Below, in pieces: positions 54,475 to 64,000 of a stretch of DNA of 64,000 nt (its first letter is position 1; each line of letters starts with the position of its first letter). The notes beneath the pieces are model-generated. The model worked only from the letters and a program-made list of their open reading frames with translations, had not been told where the DNA came from and ran no database searches. Origin of the DNA: Epiperipatus broadwayi. Taxonomy: Eukaryota; Onychophora; Udeonychophora; Euonychophora; Peripatidae. The stretch spans positions 2,480,001 through 2,544,000 of the forward strand of contig JAQFVV010012496.1 in NCBI GenBank assembly GCA_028023455.1, written 5' to 3'. Position numbers and translations under genes: made by a program.

Positions 54475-54589
54475 GTTTTCTTCTAGCAGATGCTGGGTTT
54501 GATGTTTGGATAGGGAATGTACGAGGAAATACGTATGGTCTTCGACATGAAAAGTTGATGCCTTATGAGAAGAAGTTCTGGGAATTCAG
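54475..54589 (+). CDS. Acid lipase (lysosomal/gastric lipase family), next internal exon
   Basis: This 115-base exon sits between the acceptor TTATATTTAG and the donor TTCAG|GTGAGA. The first two bases finish the glycine codon begun at 29668; then come 37 residues, [20 protein letters not shown] followed by [17 protein letters not shown], and two bases (AG) of a split codon. In the family the next residue is usually Ser, and AG+C/T would give it; the human exon boundary I recall at FWAFS is at the same place. LADAGFDVW and GN-RGNT are the most conserved signatures of acid lipases after the oxyanion HG. The following exon, expected to read near DEMA..DLP and then the GHSxG elbow, was not found up to 64000, so the next intron is longer than 9.4 kb. 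A decayed LINE begins about 100 bases after the donor. Confidence 0.94.
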
Positions 54590-54689
54590 GTGAGATATTA
54601 AAGTTATTAAATTTTAAGAAATAAAATAGAAATTAACAAATGAATTTTTAAACATAAATATAGACTGATAATGATGAGTTAGAAGCTAA

Positions 54690-55260
54690 CAAATTGAAAA
54701 CCAATGGAAACATCATGGAGGAAATTAATTATAGAATTAAACTTGATTGGAGTACTTTTGGTAGAAATAATTTAACATTAAAAGGAAATATGCCTATGTG
54801 TTTAAAAGGAAAGATTTTAATAAATGTGTTTTACCAGTTCTTACTTATGGATCTGAGACTTGGGCACCTAATAGAAGAGCAGTATAGAGACTTCAGACCA
54901 CTCAACGAGTATGAAGATATGCATGTTAGGAGTAACAAGAAGGGATCAAAAACAAGATATATGGGTGTGAGAACAAACAGGTGTTTACTGACATCGTTGA
55001 AAGAATTAAGAGACTGAAATGGATTTGGGCTGGACATATTGCTAGAAGAGGTAAGAGTAGATGGACAGTTGAAATCTTAAACTGGATTCCAAGAGATTGT
55101 AAAAGATCTAGAAAGAGACCACATGTGAGATGGATACATGAAATAAGGAAGTGTGCTGGGGTGATGTGGAGAAGAGAGGTTAGAGATTAGAGAAGATGGA
55201 TTGAACTTGGAGGGACCTTCATTCTCCAGTGGACCGTAATGGTTGAAAATGATGATGTTT
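54690..55260 (+). pseudogene. LINE (family beta), thumb to 3' end
   Basis: Segments across frames: NYRIKLDWSTFGRNNLTLKG, KCVLPVLTYGSETWAP-like, MLGVTRRDQK-like, RLKWIWAGHIARRGKSRWTV, EILNWIPRDCKRSRKRPHVR and WIHEIRKCAGVMWRREVRD. It ends at AATGGTTGAAAATGATGATG. It matches the other beta copies and is the cleanest C-terminus. It is not part of the lipase, despite lying 100 bases after the exon. Confidence 0.88.
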
Positions 55261-55654
55261 TATATTTTTTTTAAATTGTTGAGATCAATATACAGGAAGT
55301 AAAAGCAGATAAAATATACTAATAATTACTGCGAGTATGTATGTAAGATTTAGATGGTTCTTGATTTACATAAATCTGCGAATGCTCTAGAAGTGGTGTG
55401 TATGTAATAACCAAAAATCTTTTTCTAATGGAATTAAAAAGCTTATGAAGTGATATAAAAAGAATATGCAGAAGGTAAAGAAACATTATGTTGAATATAG
55501 CTGATAAAATGTTTGCCGATGTATAGAATCCACCACGGTTTTTTTCCTCAAAATACACCTAAAATATGAGGTGCACCTTATGCCATGATAATCAAAATTA
55601 TGAATGGAAATTTCATTCAATCTAAAATTTCTGGTTTATATTAATATATATATA

Positions 55655-56155
55655 GGTGTGTTCATGCACGTTCATCCTAAGGGCCGGATGGATGGAGGGG
55701 ATAGTTGTGGATAAACACAGTGTGGTCTAAGGGTCCTGGTGGATTGTTAAAGAAACCTGACTTAGCTAGTATGGGATCAGTTTGGATTCACAGAACAGGA
55801 ACTGTGAAAAATAAAATCAGCCAACCGAAAGTCAATTAGCTGTAATTCCAGGTGGCCTAATGAGCCAGCTTCAACCTTTAGATGTTTGCATTAATAAACC
55901 ATTTAAAGGATTCGTGAAGGAGAAATGGAATGGGATGCAATCTAATATATTTTGAAGTGACACTATCAGGAAGAATGAAAAGGCCTAGCATTTTGCACAT
56001 TTGACAAATGGGTCAAAACTTCATAGTAAAGTCATTTAAGAAATGTGGAATTAGTAACTCACTTGATGGAACAGAGGATGATTTGTTATACGAAGGCTCA
56101 GTTTCTGAAGAAGAGGCTTCAAGTGATGTTTCATTTAGACGGAGATGAATTTTGG
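55655..56155 (+). pseudogene. Tigger/pogo-type transposase fragment (DDE_1 domain, C-terminal half)
   Basis: Across frameshifts the + strand reads HVHPKGRMDGGDS, NTVWSKGPGGLLKKPDLA, VKNKISQPK, LAVIPGGLMSQLQPLDVCIN, KPFKGFVKEKWNGM, IVKSFKKCGISNSLDGTEDD and LLYEGSVSEEEASSDVS. The IPGG.TS.LQPLDV..NKPFK block and the CGI.N.LDGTEDD tail are diagnostic of Tigger-like pogo transposases. Several frameshifts and stops are present. No terminal repeats are recognised. Confidence 0.88.
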
Positions 56156-56159
56156 GGTT

Positions 56160-57066
56160 TGGGGGCTGAAGATTAAAAGGTACCTAACTACAGGGTGCCG
56201 TAGTTACATTTTTTGTAGACATAAATAACCATAAAATTAGTACAATAAATCACTATGGAAATTCATTGGAGAAAATTATTATTTTCTTAAAAATGGGTGT
56301 GTATCTTATATGCCACTGCGTCCTATGCGCCATTAAATGTGGGTTTTTTCCTTCTCGATTTTCTTTTATATTTTACAAATCTCTTAACATTCATTATGTA
56401 CCAGAGAACAATATTTTTGCTTAAAACATTGACTTACAAATAACAGATTTGTATGTCATCATTTCCCCCAAGTAATTTTCTCGCACTTAAGAGTGATGGA
56501 CTCAAGTGTGGTTACGATTTTATTGAGTACCCATGTAAAAATTAATTTATTCATCAATCATACAGGATGAAAATAAGTCTCAATTGCAGAAAAAGTCAAT
56601 ATTCCATTCTGCCCTCATGTTTTGGTAGGTAATTATAAATATTATTACACAATCTACGGAGTCGTCCCTCTGTCTTTACAATGATTTTTAGATATTCACC
56701 ATGCTTGTTCAAATTTAACTTTATGAATCATAGTTTGTTGGTTTAGGGAATATAACTTTTACACTCATTTCAAAGATGTATTTCCAGGAGGAATTGACCT
56801 TTAGGTGCTGTATTTGTTTTTTATAACTGAACTTTAATTTTATGCTTGTTTTCTATCTTCCTCTTTCTTCGTTGCATTGCCATTATTTTGTAATCGGCCA
56901 TTTGCTATTTGAACCCATTTTTTATATCGTATAATGAAGTTGCTTTTATAGTTTTTTTTTTTAATTTTCGTGGTCTTCTGGAATTTGAAAAACCTCTTTA
57001 TTTCTCTTTCTAAAATCCAAATTTTATTTTCCAAAAATATAATATTTACAATTAACACTTTAAAAA
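56160..57066. other. No gene seen
   Basis: AT-rich; 56560-56640 is slightly richer, without a frame. Confidence 0.4.
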
Positions 57067-57213
57067 TTATTCTCCACATATAAATCATGATAAACAGAGC
57101 AGCCAAAATTTAATGAACATTAATCACCAAGAACTATTTGCCAGGCACTTTCGGTAAAGTATACCAGAATCATGGCGACATACTGTTTATCACGATTTAT
57201 ACGTGAAGAATAA
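57067..57213. mobile_element. 147-bp hairpin (MITE-like)
   Basis: TTATTCTCCACATATAAATC, ATGATAAACAG at the left pairs with CTGTTTATCACGATTTATAC, GTGAAGAATAA at the right (few mismatches). The interior has GCCAGGCACTTTCGGTAAAG. Confidence 0.55.
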
Positions 57214-58300
57214 GTTTCATTATCTGACAGAGTTTTTGGATTACCTAATTAATATTTTATCAGCTATCCTAAAAATCTGTGTGATAATTTATCCTGTTTT
57301 TATAACTTTTTCTTTTACGCGGTCTATTATTCCCAAAGTTTTAAACTTTGTATTATTATAATTATACGATTTACTTCCAGACATGTATATAGTGTTGTAT
57401 CTCCTTTGAGGAGACCTGTGGTGTAAGAGTTTGTTTATTAGTCTGCCAAGCTTAAGATATAGGAATTTACTCAGCTAATTGGAAAATTTGTAAACAGACG
57501 TTTGGTGCATAGTCACCCTGAGTATCTAGCTATTCTCAGAAGATATAAAGTAAATGTCATGGTCGGAAAGGATGCCTAGTTATATATAACAAAGCATTTA
57601 ACCTTAATATTGTCAAACTTATTTATAGAGAGGTAATTGAAAACAATTGATTAAATTGGATTAATTTGGAAATTTACCGTACTTCTGTTTATTTATTACT
57701 TGAGAGAGAGCAAAGTCTATAGCTATCTTAAAAGTATCTTTTCTGAAATATTTGACATCTTATACTGATAAGTTATTGAAATTTTTATGCCCTCTTCTTT
57801 TCTATTATCTTTATTACCTACTAGATTGTTTTCAACATTGCCATCAATTATCTAACCTCTCATACTGATCGTCTCAGATGTTTCGTACGAAAACTCAGCT
57901 TTATAATCAATTAATACTAAGCATTTCTATTTACAATATTATGAATCATTGCTCATAATCTTACAATTAAGAATCTTTCACTCATCACCTTTATGACCAA
58001 TATTTATGGTCGGTGTTATAGAATCTTAAGAATGGAAACATCTCTGGTAACTTATCATTGTGGTATGCTTTAACCCATAATACAATAATTTGTCTTTATA
58101 CTGTAGTAGAGAGATCATACTCTTATTGAACAGAAAACTTAGTTCACTGATATTACTACTGCTTCTGTTATTATTGTATGATCTTATCCCTTCTAAGGCT
58201 CACTATCGTAAGAGAATCAAAATAGGCTACTAGCGTAATGTTTATGGTTGTAATTATTTTAACACTTGAGTATGCACAGATAAATGAAATATCGATTGCT
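57214..58300. other. No gene seen
   Basis: AT-rich, no recognisable element. Confidence 0.4.
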
Positions 58301-58309
58301 TTTATATTA

Positions 58310-58510
58310 TGCCCCGAGTTTGGCAGTGGCCGGATGGTGGATTAATCTCAGATTTTACATTTTGGCTTCTTAAGTCCATTTACAAAGGATGACTTGATTT
58401 TTGATGAGCATATTTCTGAGGATACTATAGTTGTCACTTATACGCTGTTTATATTATTTACTTTCGATGCTGATTTTTGCTCAGTAAAAACAGTGATGCT
58501 TTTGATGATG
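58310..58510 (+). repeat. Dispersed repeat, partner at 15930-16125
   Basis: See the partner: GAGTTTGGCAGTGGCCGGAT, GGTGGATTAATCTCAGATTT and GATTTTTGCTCAGTAAAAAC are the shared blocks. Confidence 0.5.
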
Positions 58511-58519
58511 ATCGACATC

Positions 58520-59430
58520 ATTTCTTCTCCATCTCCCCTCCCCACATCCTTTAAAATTAATGTTAAGATTTATAAATATGATTTACGTAATAATTCTAGA
58601 ATTTTTTTTTTTTTAACCCTTTTTCCCTAATAACTGTAATGGTTCAAAAAATGTTAAAATGCTTTTATAACAAAACCCATTTGAATTTGTAATGAAGAAA
58701 ATTTATTTAAAGCTGAGCACTTTCAATACTGAGTAGTATCGTAATCATAGCATTATGTGACTAAAGGAAGTTGAAATCTAGATTTAAATTTACTTTTGAA
58801 TATTAAATAATAGATTATCATAAACTTGAATTGTTAGGAATAGATTTACATATTAATGATGAAAGTGGTTGCTACAAGTGCCTTTTTTTTTTATAAAGAA
58901 GGACGCTAGAGTCCTTTTTATTGATGGTGTAATGATCTTTTGCTATTCACCACGCTTCCTTCACTTTTCTTTTTCTGTCATCTCTCTCACAGCAAATGAT
59001 GTCAGCCATAGAGAGATCAAAGTTTTGGCCTGATTGCAACTCGTGATTCAAGAAAACGAAGAATATTCATTGCGTTTCTTGTTCCGGTTGTACATATATT
59101 TATGCTGCGCAAGTCTTGCAGATCGCTCAGGTTTCACCATAGTAACACTTCAAGCAATTAGGTTCTTTGCAATTAATTTTGTCCACAGTTTAATGTGAAG
59201 CCTCTTTAGGTATTTTGTATTTTGAATTATTTAATAATTTATTTAAAGATGGAGGCAAGTGAAAACTGATATTGTATTTATTGGTACAAATGTTTTTTAA
59301 TTTGTGTACGAATTTCGAAATATAAGGGAGACTAGATCATTTTTATTATCAGGTTGAATGTTTGTATGGTGCAAGATTTTGTTATAAAAATTTGCAATAA
59401 TTGCAGTTATTTTTTTAGAATTGTCATCCA
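58520..59430. other. No gene named; less AT-rich patch
   Basis: The patch 58910-59170 is less AT-rich (GCAAATGATGTCAGCCATAG, TGCGCAAGTCTTGCAGATCG), but frames are short and no family is recognised. Confidence 0.3.
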
Positions 59431-59439
59431 ATGTTTATT

Positions 59440-59885
59440 AGGTCTTTAGAGTATATATCAATGTTTTTTCTCAGATCATCCTTAAATTTGCACAGCTTTA
59501 AGTTTCTATGGGAAAAGCCTTTTATGGAAGAAGAATATATTAGATCTAGAGTGTATGGTGATTCTTACGTTTAATGGTTTTAAAATCATCCTATAGTCTA
59601 AAACATTGTCCTGTGTGATGATATCTAAGTCTAAAAATTTTATGTTGTGCAGGAGTTCATCTTCTCGATGGTTCAAGTAAGAATGTTTGCAGATGCTAAT
59701 TCGATATTAACTTTACTAATAGTTTTTCATTGGCACATACATAAGTATCGTCCATTGTATCTGGAATATGACTATTTGACAGACACTCAAATTTTGGAAG
59801 AATCAAATTCTCAAATTTTCAAAACTACAGACAACTCCACTGAACAAGAGCCCCATAGGCAGCTGTGTTTCATTTTATATGTATG
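59440..59885 (-). pseudogene. Penelope-like element, RT palm fragment
   Basis: The minus-strand translation across frames: QLPMGLLFSGVVCSFENLRI-like, PKFECLSNSHIPDTMDDTYV, CANEKLLVKLI, REDELLHNIKFLDLDIITQD, NVLDYRMILKPLNVRITIHS and RSNIFF. The order (PMG, then MDDTYV for the YxDD box, then LHNIKFLDLDI, then a K.L.....H S block) is that of PLE reverse transcriptases. Frameshifts are present. Confidence 0.7.
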
Positions 59886-59984
59886 TGATTAATTGATGTG
59901 ATTATTTCATCATGAATCCAATTTAATATGTTTATAATAGTTTTGATCCTCGATATGGTTTACGATATGGTTTACGGTAAGTAG

Positions 59985-60235
59985 AGGGATTTGAATTTAG
60001 GATTTTTCAGTCTATAATCTTCCACCATTCCAACTCACACAATGGATACACATGATCACTTACATGCGAAAAAGATAGATAATCCTCAATATACGTATTT
60101 TGAGCAGAAGCCTCATCAGTTCGGCCAGATCATAATCTCCCCCACATATATACAATCAGTGCTCAGCTTATATTAAGATAGCAGTTTCTTTAATTTCTCA
60201 CCCTTCCAACTGTTCAACCGAAAGAACAGGCCTAT
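59985..60235 (-). mobile_element. Family C hammerhead element, left arm
   Basis: AGAGGGATTTGAATTTAGGA, GATACACATGATCACTTACA, then on the minus strand AACTGATGAGGCTTCTGCTC, AAAATACGTATATTG. CTGATGA is present, but helix II and GAAA are damaged. The arm ends at about TTTCTCACCCTTCCAAC. Confidence 0.7.
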
Positions 60236-60239
60236 TAAA

Positions 60240-60940
60240 TATGACTTATGTTGTCTCTGGTTTACACTTTGATTCATATAGATTATTTGAATATATCACT
60301 ATCTCTATATATTTCTTGATCCATATTAGGCTCCAGAGGCACTTGAAGAACCTGGTTTAGTTCGAAATGTGTATTAAGTCGAAGTGGGTTTATATATTTT
60401 CCAGATTTTTAATCTACACATATTGGAATGCATTCTTTAAATATTTATTATGCACAGAAAATGTGTTTGTATATTCTTTACATTTATAAAATAAACTACG
60501 TTCATATATTCGGCAATCATTGACTGATAAAAATTAATTCAAGTTTCATTTCAAAGATTTGTTATTTACATTGGGTGAAAATATTTGCTGAATCTTTAAT
60601 TAAAAGAAAAATCCCTTAAGCTATGAATTTGTTATAATGCGGGCAAATTAATTAGGTACATAAAAAAAATTGTAAAAACTTTATATCTCGTTCCTTCAAT
60701 TATTATATTTTGTATTTACAAAAAGTAAATCGTAATGTGAGTTGGTTTAATTTGCATAAATTAAGTTATAGACTTAAATCCAAGGCACTTGTGTTGACAT
60801 TTAGGATGCATTCGAAATTTAGGTCCTAAGAAAACAACTCTTTTAAATAAGATCATTTTAACATTGTGCAAATAAATAGCTGGAAACATTTTTATAAAAT
60901 TATTATATTTTCAGTAATTTTACTTTAAATTAGACAGTGA
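60240..60940. other. No gene seen
   Basis: AT-rich. A short stretch 60325-60390 (GGCTCCAGAGGCACTTGAAG, TTCGAAATGTGTATTAAG) resembles fold-back family hairpins. Confidence 0.35.
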
Positions 60941-60944
60941 TTTA

Positions 60945-61235
60945 TTTATTTTCAATGGTATGGATGGCCGAAGAGTTGGAGGTTGGAGTAGATTGAAGCC
61001 TGTCCATTAAAGTATAAAGATTTACTATCTTAATATAAACTGAGCACTGATTATATATATGTATGTGTGGAAGATGGTAATCTGGACCAACTGCTTAGTG
61101 CTGATTCAGCACAAAATACACATACTGGTGATTATTTATCTTTTCCACATGTGTGTGGTCATGTGTATCAGTAGTATGAGATAGTGTGGATAGTTGAAGG
61201 TTGCTTGAAAGTCTGAATTCAAATCCCCTATATTT
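60945..61235 (+). mobile_element. Family C hammerhead element, right arm
   Basis: TTCAATGGTATGGATGGCCG, GCCTGTCCATTAAAGTATAA, GAGCACTGATTATATATATG and CTGGACCAACTGCTTAGTGC lead to helix II GTGCTG ATT CAGCAC (perfect), then AAAATACACATACTGG. The core CTGATGA is mutated to CTGCTTA and GAAA to AAAA. Confidence 0.75.
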
Positions 61236-61289
61236 ACAATGATTTATTCTAGATCTTGCTTACTTTTAGATTATTCAGGGAACTTTATA

Positions 61290-62095
61290 TGTAGCAAACT
61301 CTCCATGCAGCAGTGCCACCTGGTGCAAGCCTTAGTAATTAATGGATGCAAAAAAGGTTTGTGCATGAAATCCCTATCCAGTGCCTACTCATCCAATATC
61401 CTCAGACTAGTTTCTAGTTTGTGGCCTCCATCAAAGAGGAGCCTTGGATTTGAGAACACCGCACCTAGATGTTAGGATCTAATGCAACCCTCGTGCATCA
61501 ACCTTTCACCTATTAATTGACTATAAAGCTAGGAACCCAAGATGAAAACACAATAATACTTTCAATCCGAGCTCTTTCACTTGTATGGTTATATAGATCT
61601 GAACTCAGTTCAGCATCTATACATTTTTGTGCCTTTGATTTTTTCATAAACCATAGTCATCATTATCCCATGGGAAGGATAGGTTCAAAACCATCAAAGC
61701 ATCATGATCATCATTTCATATGCTGAACTGAATTCAGATCTATAAGGCTATATAAGCAAATGAGTTTGAATTTAAAACATTAATGTGTTTTCATCTTGAG
61801 CTTAGCTTTGTAGTTAACTAAATAGGTAAAGGTTGCTGCGTGAATGTTGCATTAGATTCTAAGATCTAGGTGCAGTGCTTTCAGATCCAAGGCTCATCAC
61901 TGATGAAAGCTACAAACTAGTCTGGGGGGTATTGGACGAGTAGGCACTAAATATGGAATTTATGCACAAACCTTCTTACATCGATTGATTACGAAGGCTT
62001 GTTTGTACTTGATGGAACTACTGTATGAAGAGTTTGCTGCTGGTATTGTTAACAGCCGATGGAGCATATGAAATGGTGATCACATGACTCATGTA
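61290..62095. mobile_element. Family B hammerhead element, full fold-back of about 800 bp
   Basis: The left (minus) arm AAACTCTCCATGCAGCAGTG, TTGTGCATGAAATCCCTATC, ATCCAATATCCTCAGACTAG..GAACTCAGTTCAGCATC. The right (plus) arm TGAACTGAATTCAGATC..GGTGCAGTGCTTTCAGATCC, AAGGCTCATCACTGATGAAA. The right ribozyme has CTGATGA, but 3' of helix II a deletion removes the GAAA region. The left has CTTTGATG-type core damage. Confidence 0.8.
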
Positions 62096-62494
62096 ATACA
62101 AAGAAGCCCACAAATTTGTCTTGAACTTATTAAACGGTAATCAAGGCTTTACTAATTGTAAACTCGGTAATTGTAGAATCTTCATTATTTTTATCGATTA
62201 ATTTTAAGTTCTATTAGTCAGAAATACAATATTTAAAATAATGCATACTTTTTTTTTAATTCTAATACTTTGCATTTATAAAACGATAATTTAACGAAGT
62301 TAAGGGTTCATCAAAAGCAGAATCCCCCCCCCCCATTGAAAATCCTGTACTTTCATGCAAACTTATTAATAATTGAAGTATATTCTATAACTTAAATAAA
62401 TATATTTTAAAAATACTTTATTATTTTAAATAAATAATCATTTTAGTGTGATTGTAAATATTTAATATTTATTTATATGCACATAATTAATATA

Positions 62495-62910
62495 ACTAGA
62501 ATGCTAATAACTCTAAACAAGCTTTTTCAATTAATGCCGCGCAAGAGAAAGCATTGAAAAATCTCTATCTAGAATTATCCCTATCCCCAAATCAGTTTCG
62601 AGCTAATGGCTCTCATCAGTGAGGCGCTAGGACATTCAGACACTAGATTTAAAATACAAACTCAAGCGCAGCATTTATCGAATATTTAACTATTAAGTAG
62701 AAAATGTGAAATTTTCAGTCATCTGTATGTCTTCAAATCCCGCTATTTAACTTAAATAGCCATATAGGACTGAACTAAATTCAGATACACATATATTAAT
62801 AGTTTTAGCAATATAACATTGTCAAAGCCTTAAAAGTCAAACTATAATAGTAAGGAAACCAAGTAATACAGCACGTGATTTAATTAGCTTGTATTTACAA
62901 ATGTAATATA
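62495..62910 (-). mobile_element. Family A hammerhead element, monomer
   Basis: A single unit of about 400 bp: GCTAATAACTCTAAACAAGC, CGCAAGAGAAAGCATTGAAA, the ribozyme, then TTAACTATTAAGTAGAAAAT, CATATAGGACTGAACTAAAT, ending TTACAAATGTAATATAAGCA. It shows the unit boundaries seen in the dimers at 9.3 and 27.9 kb. Confidence 0.82.
62571..62638 (-). ncRNA. Type I hammerhead ribozyme, family A, intact core and helix II
   Basis: On the minus strand: TGTCCTAGCGCCTCA, CTGATGA (62613-62619), a perfect helix II GAGC / CATTA / GCTC (62600-62612), GAAA (62596-62599), a helix III region ACTGAT, then TTGGGGATAGGGATAATTC. Proximal helix I pairs CCTCA with TGGGG (one wobble). Distal pairing GAAT/ATTC and TCC/GGA is interrupted. 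It shows that the ancestral family A helix II closes with a G-C pair. Confidence 0.78.
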
Positions 62911-63084
62911 AGCATGCTATGAGACTTCTGCCACATCACAGTCAAATGGATTTTGAAATAGTCTTAGCACAGGCATCTAAATTATCAAATCATTTCTGAA
63001 ATTGCAATTTTAAATCTGTAATGATTAAATTTGTGAACAACAGATGGGAATTCTGCTTCATTTTTTTATGCAGTTCTGAACAAT

Positions 63085-63170
63085 ATGGTGTATTGAAGCA
63101 GTCGGATCTGAGTTCGATCCTAGCTTCATGACCTCTAGCCATAAGCCCACTTCAAATCCTAGTACTAACC
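63085..63170 (+). other. tRNA-like B-box fragment
   Basis: GGATCTGAGTTCGATCCTAGC contains GTTCGATCC, a canonical B box, with a weak upstream arm. No full tRNA fold can be drawn; it is probably a SINE fragment. Confidence 0.35.
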
Positions 63171-63452
63171 TTAAATTTCCTATGCAATGGGGCTTTATAT
63201 GTTCAATCCACGCTAATTTCCATAAAGAATAACTTATTTTATAAATGTGTATTCAAATAATTAGATTTAAATTGATCAATTCTATTAATAAATTCATGAT
63301 AGAATTATTCATGAATTTATATATTATAACTGTGTGGATTGTGCGTATATTTGTAAATAGTTAAATATATATAATTCTTTAAAAGTTTCATTGCGTCGGG
63401 AATGTTTGATTTTATTTTTAAATAATTTGTTAAAGTTTTATTGATTAAAAGC

Positions 63453-63631
63453 TACATTCTTTCGATAAGCTTTCAAATTTTTCCTTTCCAAAAACAACAG
63501 TTAAAGTTTTATTAATTAGAAAAAAAGATAAGCATTTTCTAATTAAAATCATTTTCTGATTTTAAGAAGTCATTTTCTAATTAGAAAATGAATTCAAGTT
63601 AATGAGTTTGAAAGCCTTATCGAAGGAATGT
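63453..63631. repeat. Imperfect palindrome
   Basis: ACATTCTTTCGATAAGCTTT, CAAA at the left pairs with TTTGAAAGCCTTATCGAAGG, AATGT at the right. The interior has nested ATTTTCTAATTAGAAAAT. Confidence 0.55.
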
Positions 63632-63639
63632 ATCTAAAA

Positions 63640-64000
63640 ACAACCAGTAAATCTAAAAACATTGATAATGAAAGAAGCGCTAGCCTGAAGGCATCAGAGG
63701 ACAGATATATAGCTCTGAAAAGTTTGGAGAAAAAAAGAAGCCATCTTTGTTGTAGAGAAGTGCAGTGAATTCTGTGCGTTTCAAAATAATAAATTAAATA
63801 GTGCTTTGATCATGGTGAAGGGCTAAACATCAGGAATCTGGCTATCGGTTCCTGAAGTCCCCTGAAATCTTCATTGAAGCTGCTAAATTCTTTCCGGACA
63901 AATCAGGCTGCCAAAATCAAATAAAATGCTGTTCAAGTAATCAATCAAATGGTGCCTACGTTTTACCAACTCGGACGTGTAACCTAAGGGAACCAGCCCT
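63640..64000. other. Less AT-rich end of window, no gene named
   Basis: The composition rises (GAAGCGCTAGCCTGAAGGCA, CGGTTCCTGAAGTCCCCTGA), but no long frame and no known element is seen. An element could continue beyond the window. Confidence 0.3.

Larger units (their letters stand above)
54590..64000 (+). other. Start of the following lipase intron, no further exon seen
   Basis: Searching by eye for the expected DEMA-x-YD and GHSxG coding segments on the + strand found nothing. The interval contains LINE, Tigger and PLE remnants and A, B and C elements, listed separately. Confidence 0.6.

Noticed and set aside
54690-55190. Additional lipase coding sequence just after the 54475 exon
   Set aside because: The open pieces translate to LINE thumb and C-terminal motifs (WAGHIARR, RPHVRW), and the exon ends at a good donor 100 bases upstream.

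Overview
The window is strongly AT-rich animal DNA, most likely from an invertebrate. It has long introns with consensus GT..AG splice sites, decayed LINE, Penelope-like (PLE), hAT, mariner and Tigger elements, and short tRNA-derived SINEs. The sequence alone does not fix the phylum. Most short open frames are chance frames or transposon debris.

The only host gene I can support runs on the + strand: an acid lipase of the lysosomal/gastric lipase family (alpha/beta hydrolase). Two exons are secure: 29470-29668, carrying the lipase N-terminal region and the LQHGLL oxyanion segment, and 54475-54589, with [10 protein letters not shown] and the GNVRGNTY motif. Their phases join exactly. A candidate exon at 3551-3648 ends in phase 0 with PDVSLY and would supply the residues just before the second exon. 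The two introns would be about 25.8 and 24.8 kb. The signal-peptide exon and the exon with the GHSxG nucleophile lie outside the window.

The introns are filled with repeats. The outstanding signal is three interspersed families (A, B, C, about 30 copies or fragments) that carry type I hammerhead self-cleaving ribozyme motifs: CTGANGA, a short helix II, GAAA, a tiny self-complementary helix III with a cleavable NUH triplet, and a helix I interrupted by an internal loop. Copies occur as direct dimers (372-bp spacing at 27.9-28.3 kb; 452-bp spacing at 30.7-31.1 kb) and, very often, as head-to-head fold-back palindromes with one ribozyme per strand. This resembles retrozymes and PLE terminal repeats. 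PLE protein remnants (RT and GIY-YIG endonuclease) lie at 11.7-12.4, 27.0-27.7, 42.3-42.8 and 59.4-59.9 kb.

Layout: 0-3.5 kb, LINE, mariner MITE, family A palindrome and family B copy. 3.5-6.4 kb, candidate exon, SINEs and tRNA-like fold-backs. 6.7-8.0 kb, LINE reverse transcriptase. 8-29 kb, first intron with A/C elements, PLE, a second LINE family and many palindromes. 29.47-29.67 kb, lipase exon. 30-54.4 kb, second intron with C elements, hAT, large palindromes, B elements, a 48-bp minisatellite (39.9-40.8 kb), PLE, an exact 247-bp tandem duplication and a mariner fragment. 54.47-54.59 kb, lipase exon. 54.6-64 kb, LINE, Tigger, PLE RT, and C, B and A elements. All A-C copies from 5.4 to 53.9 kb lie in presumed lipase introns, and about half of them are sense-oriented.
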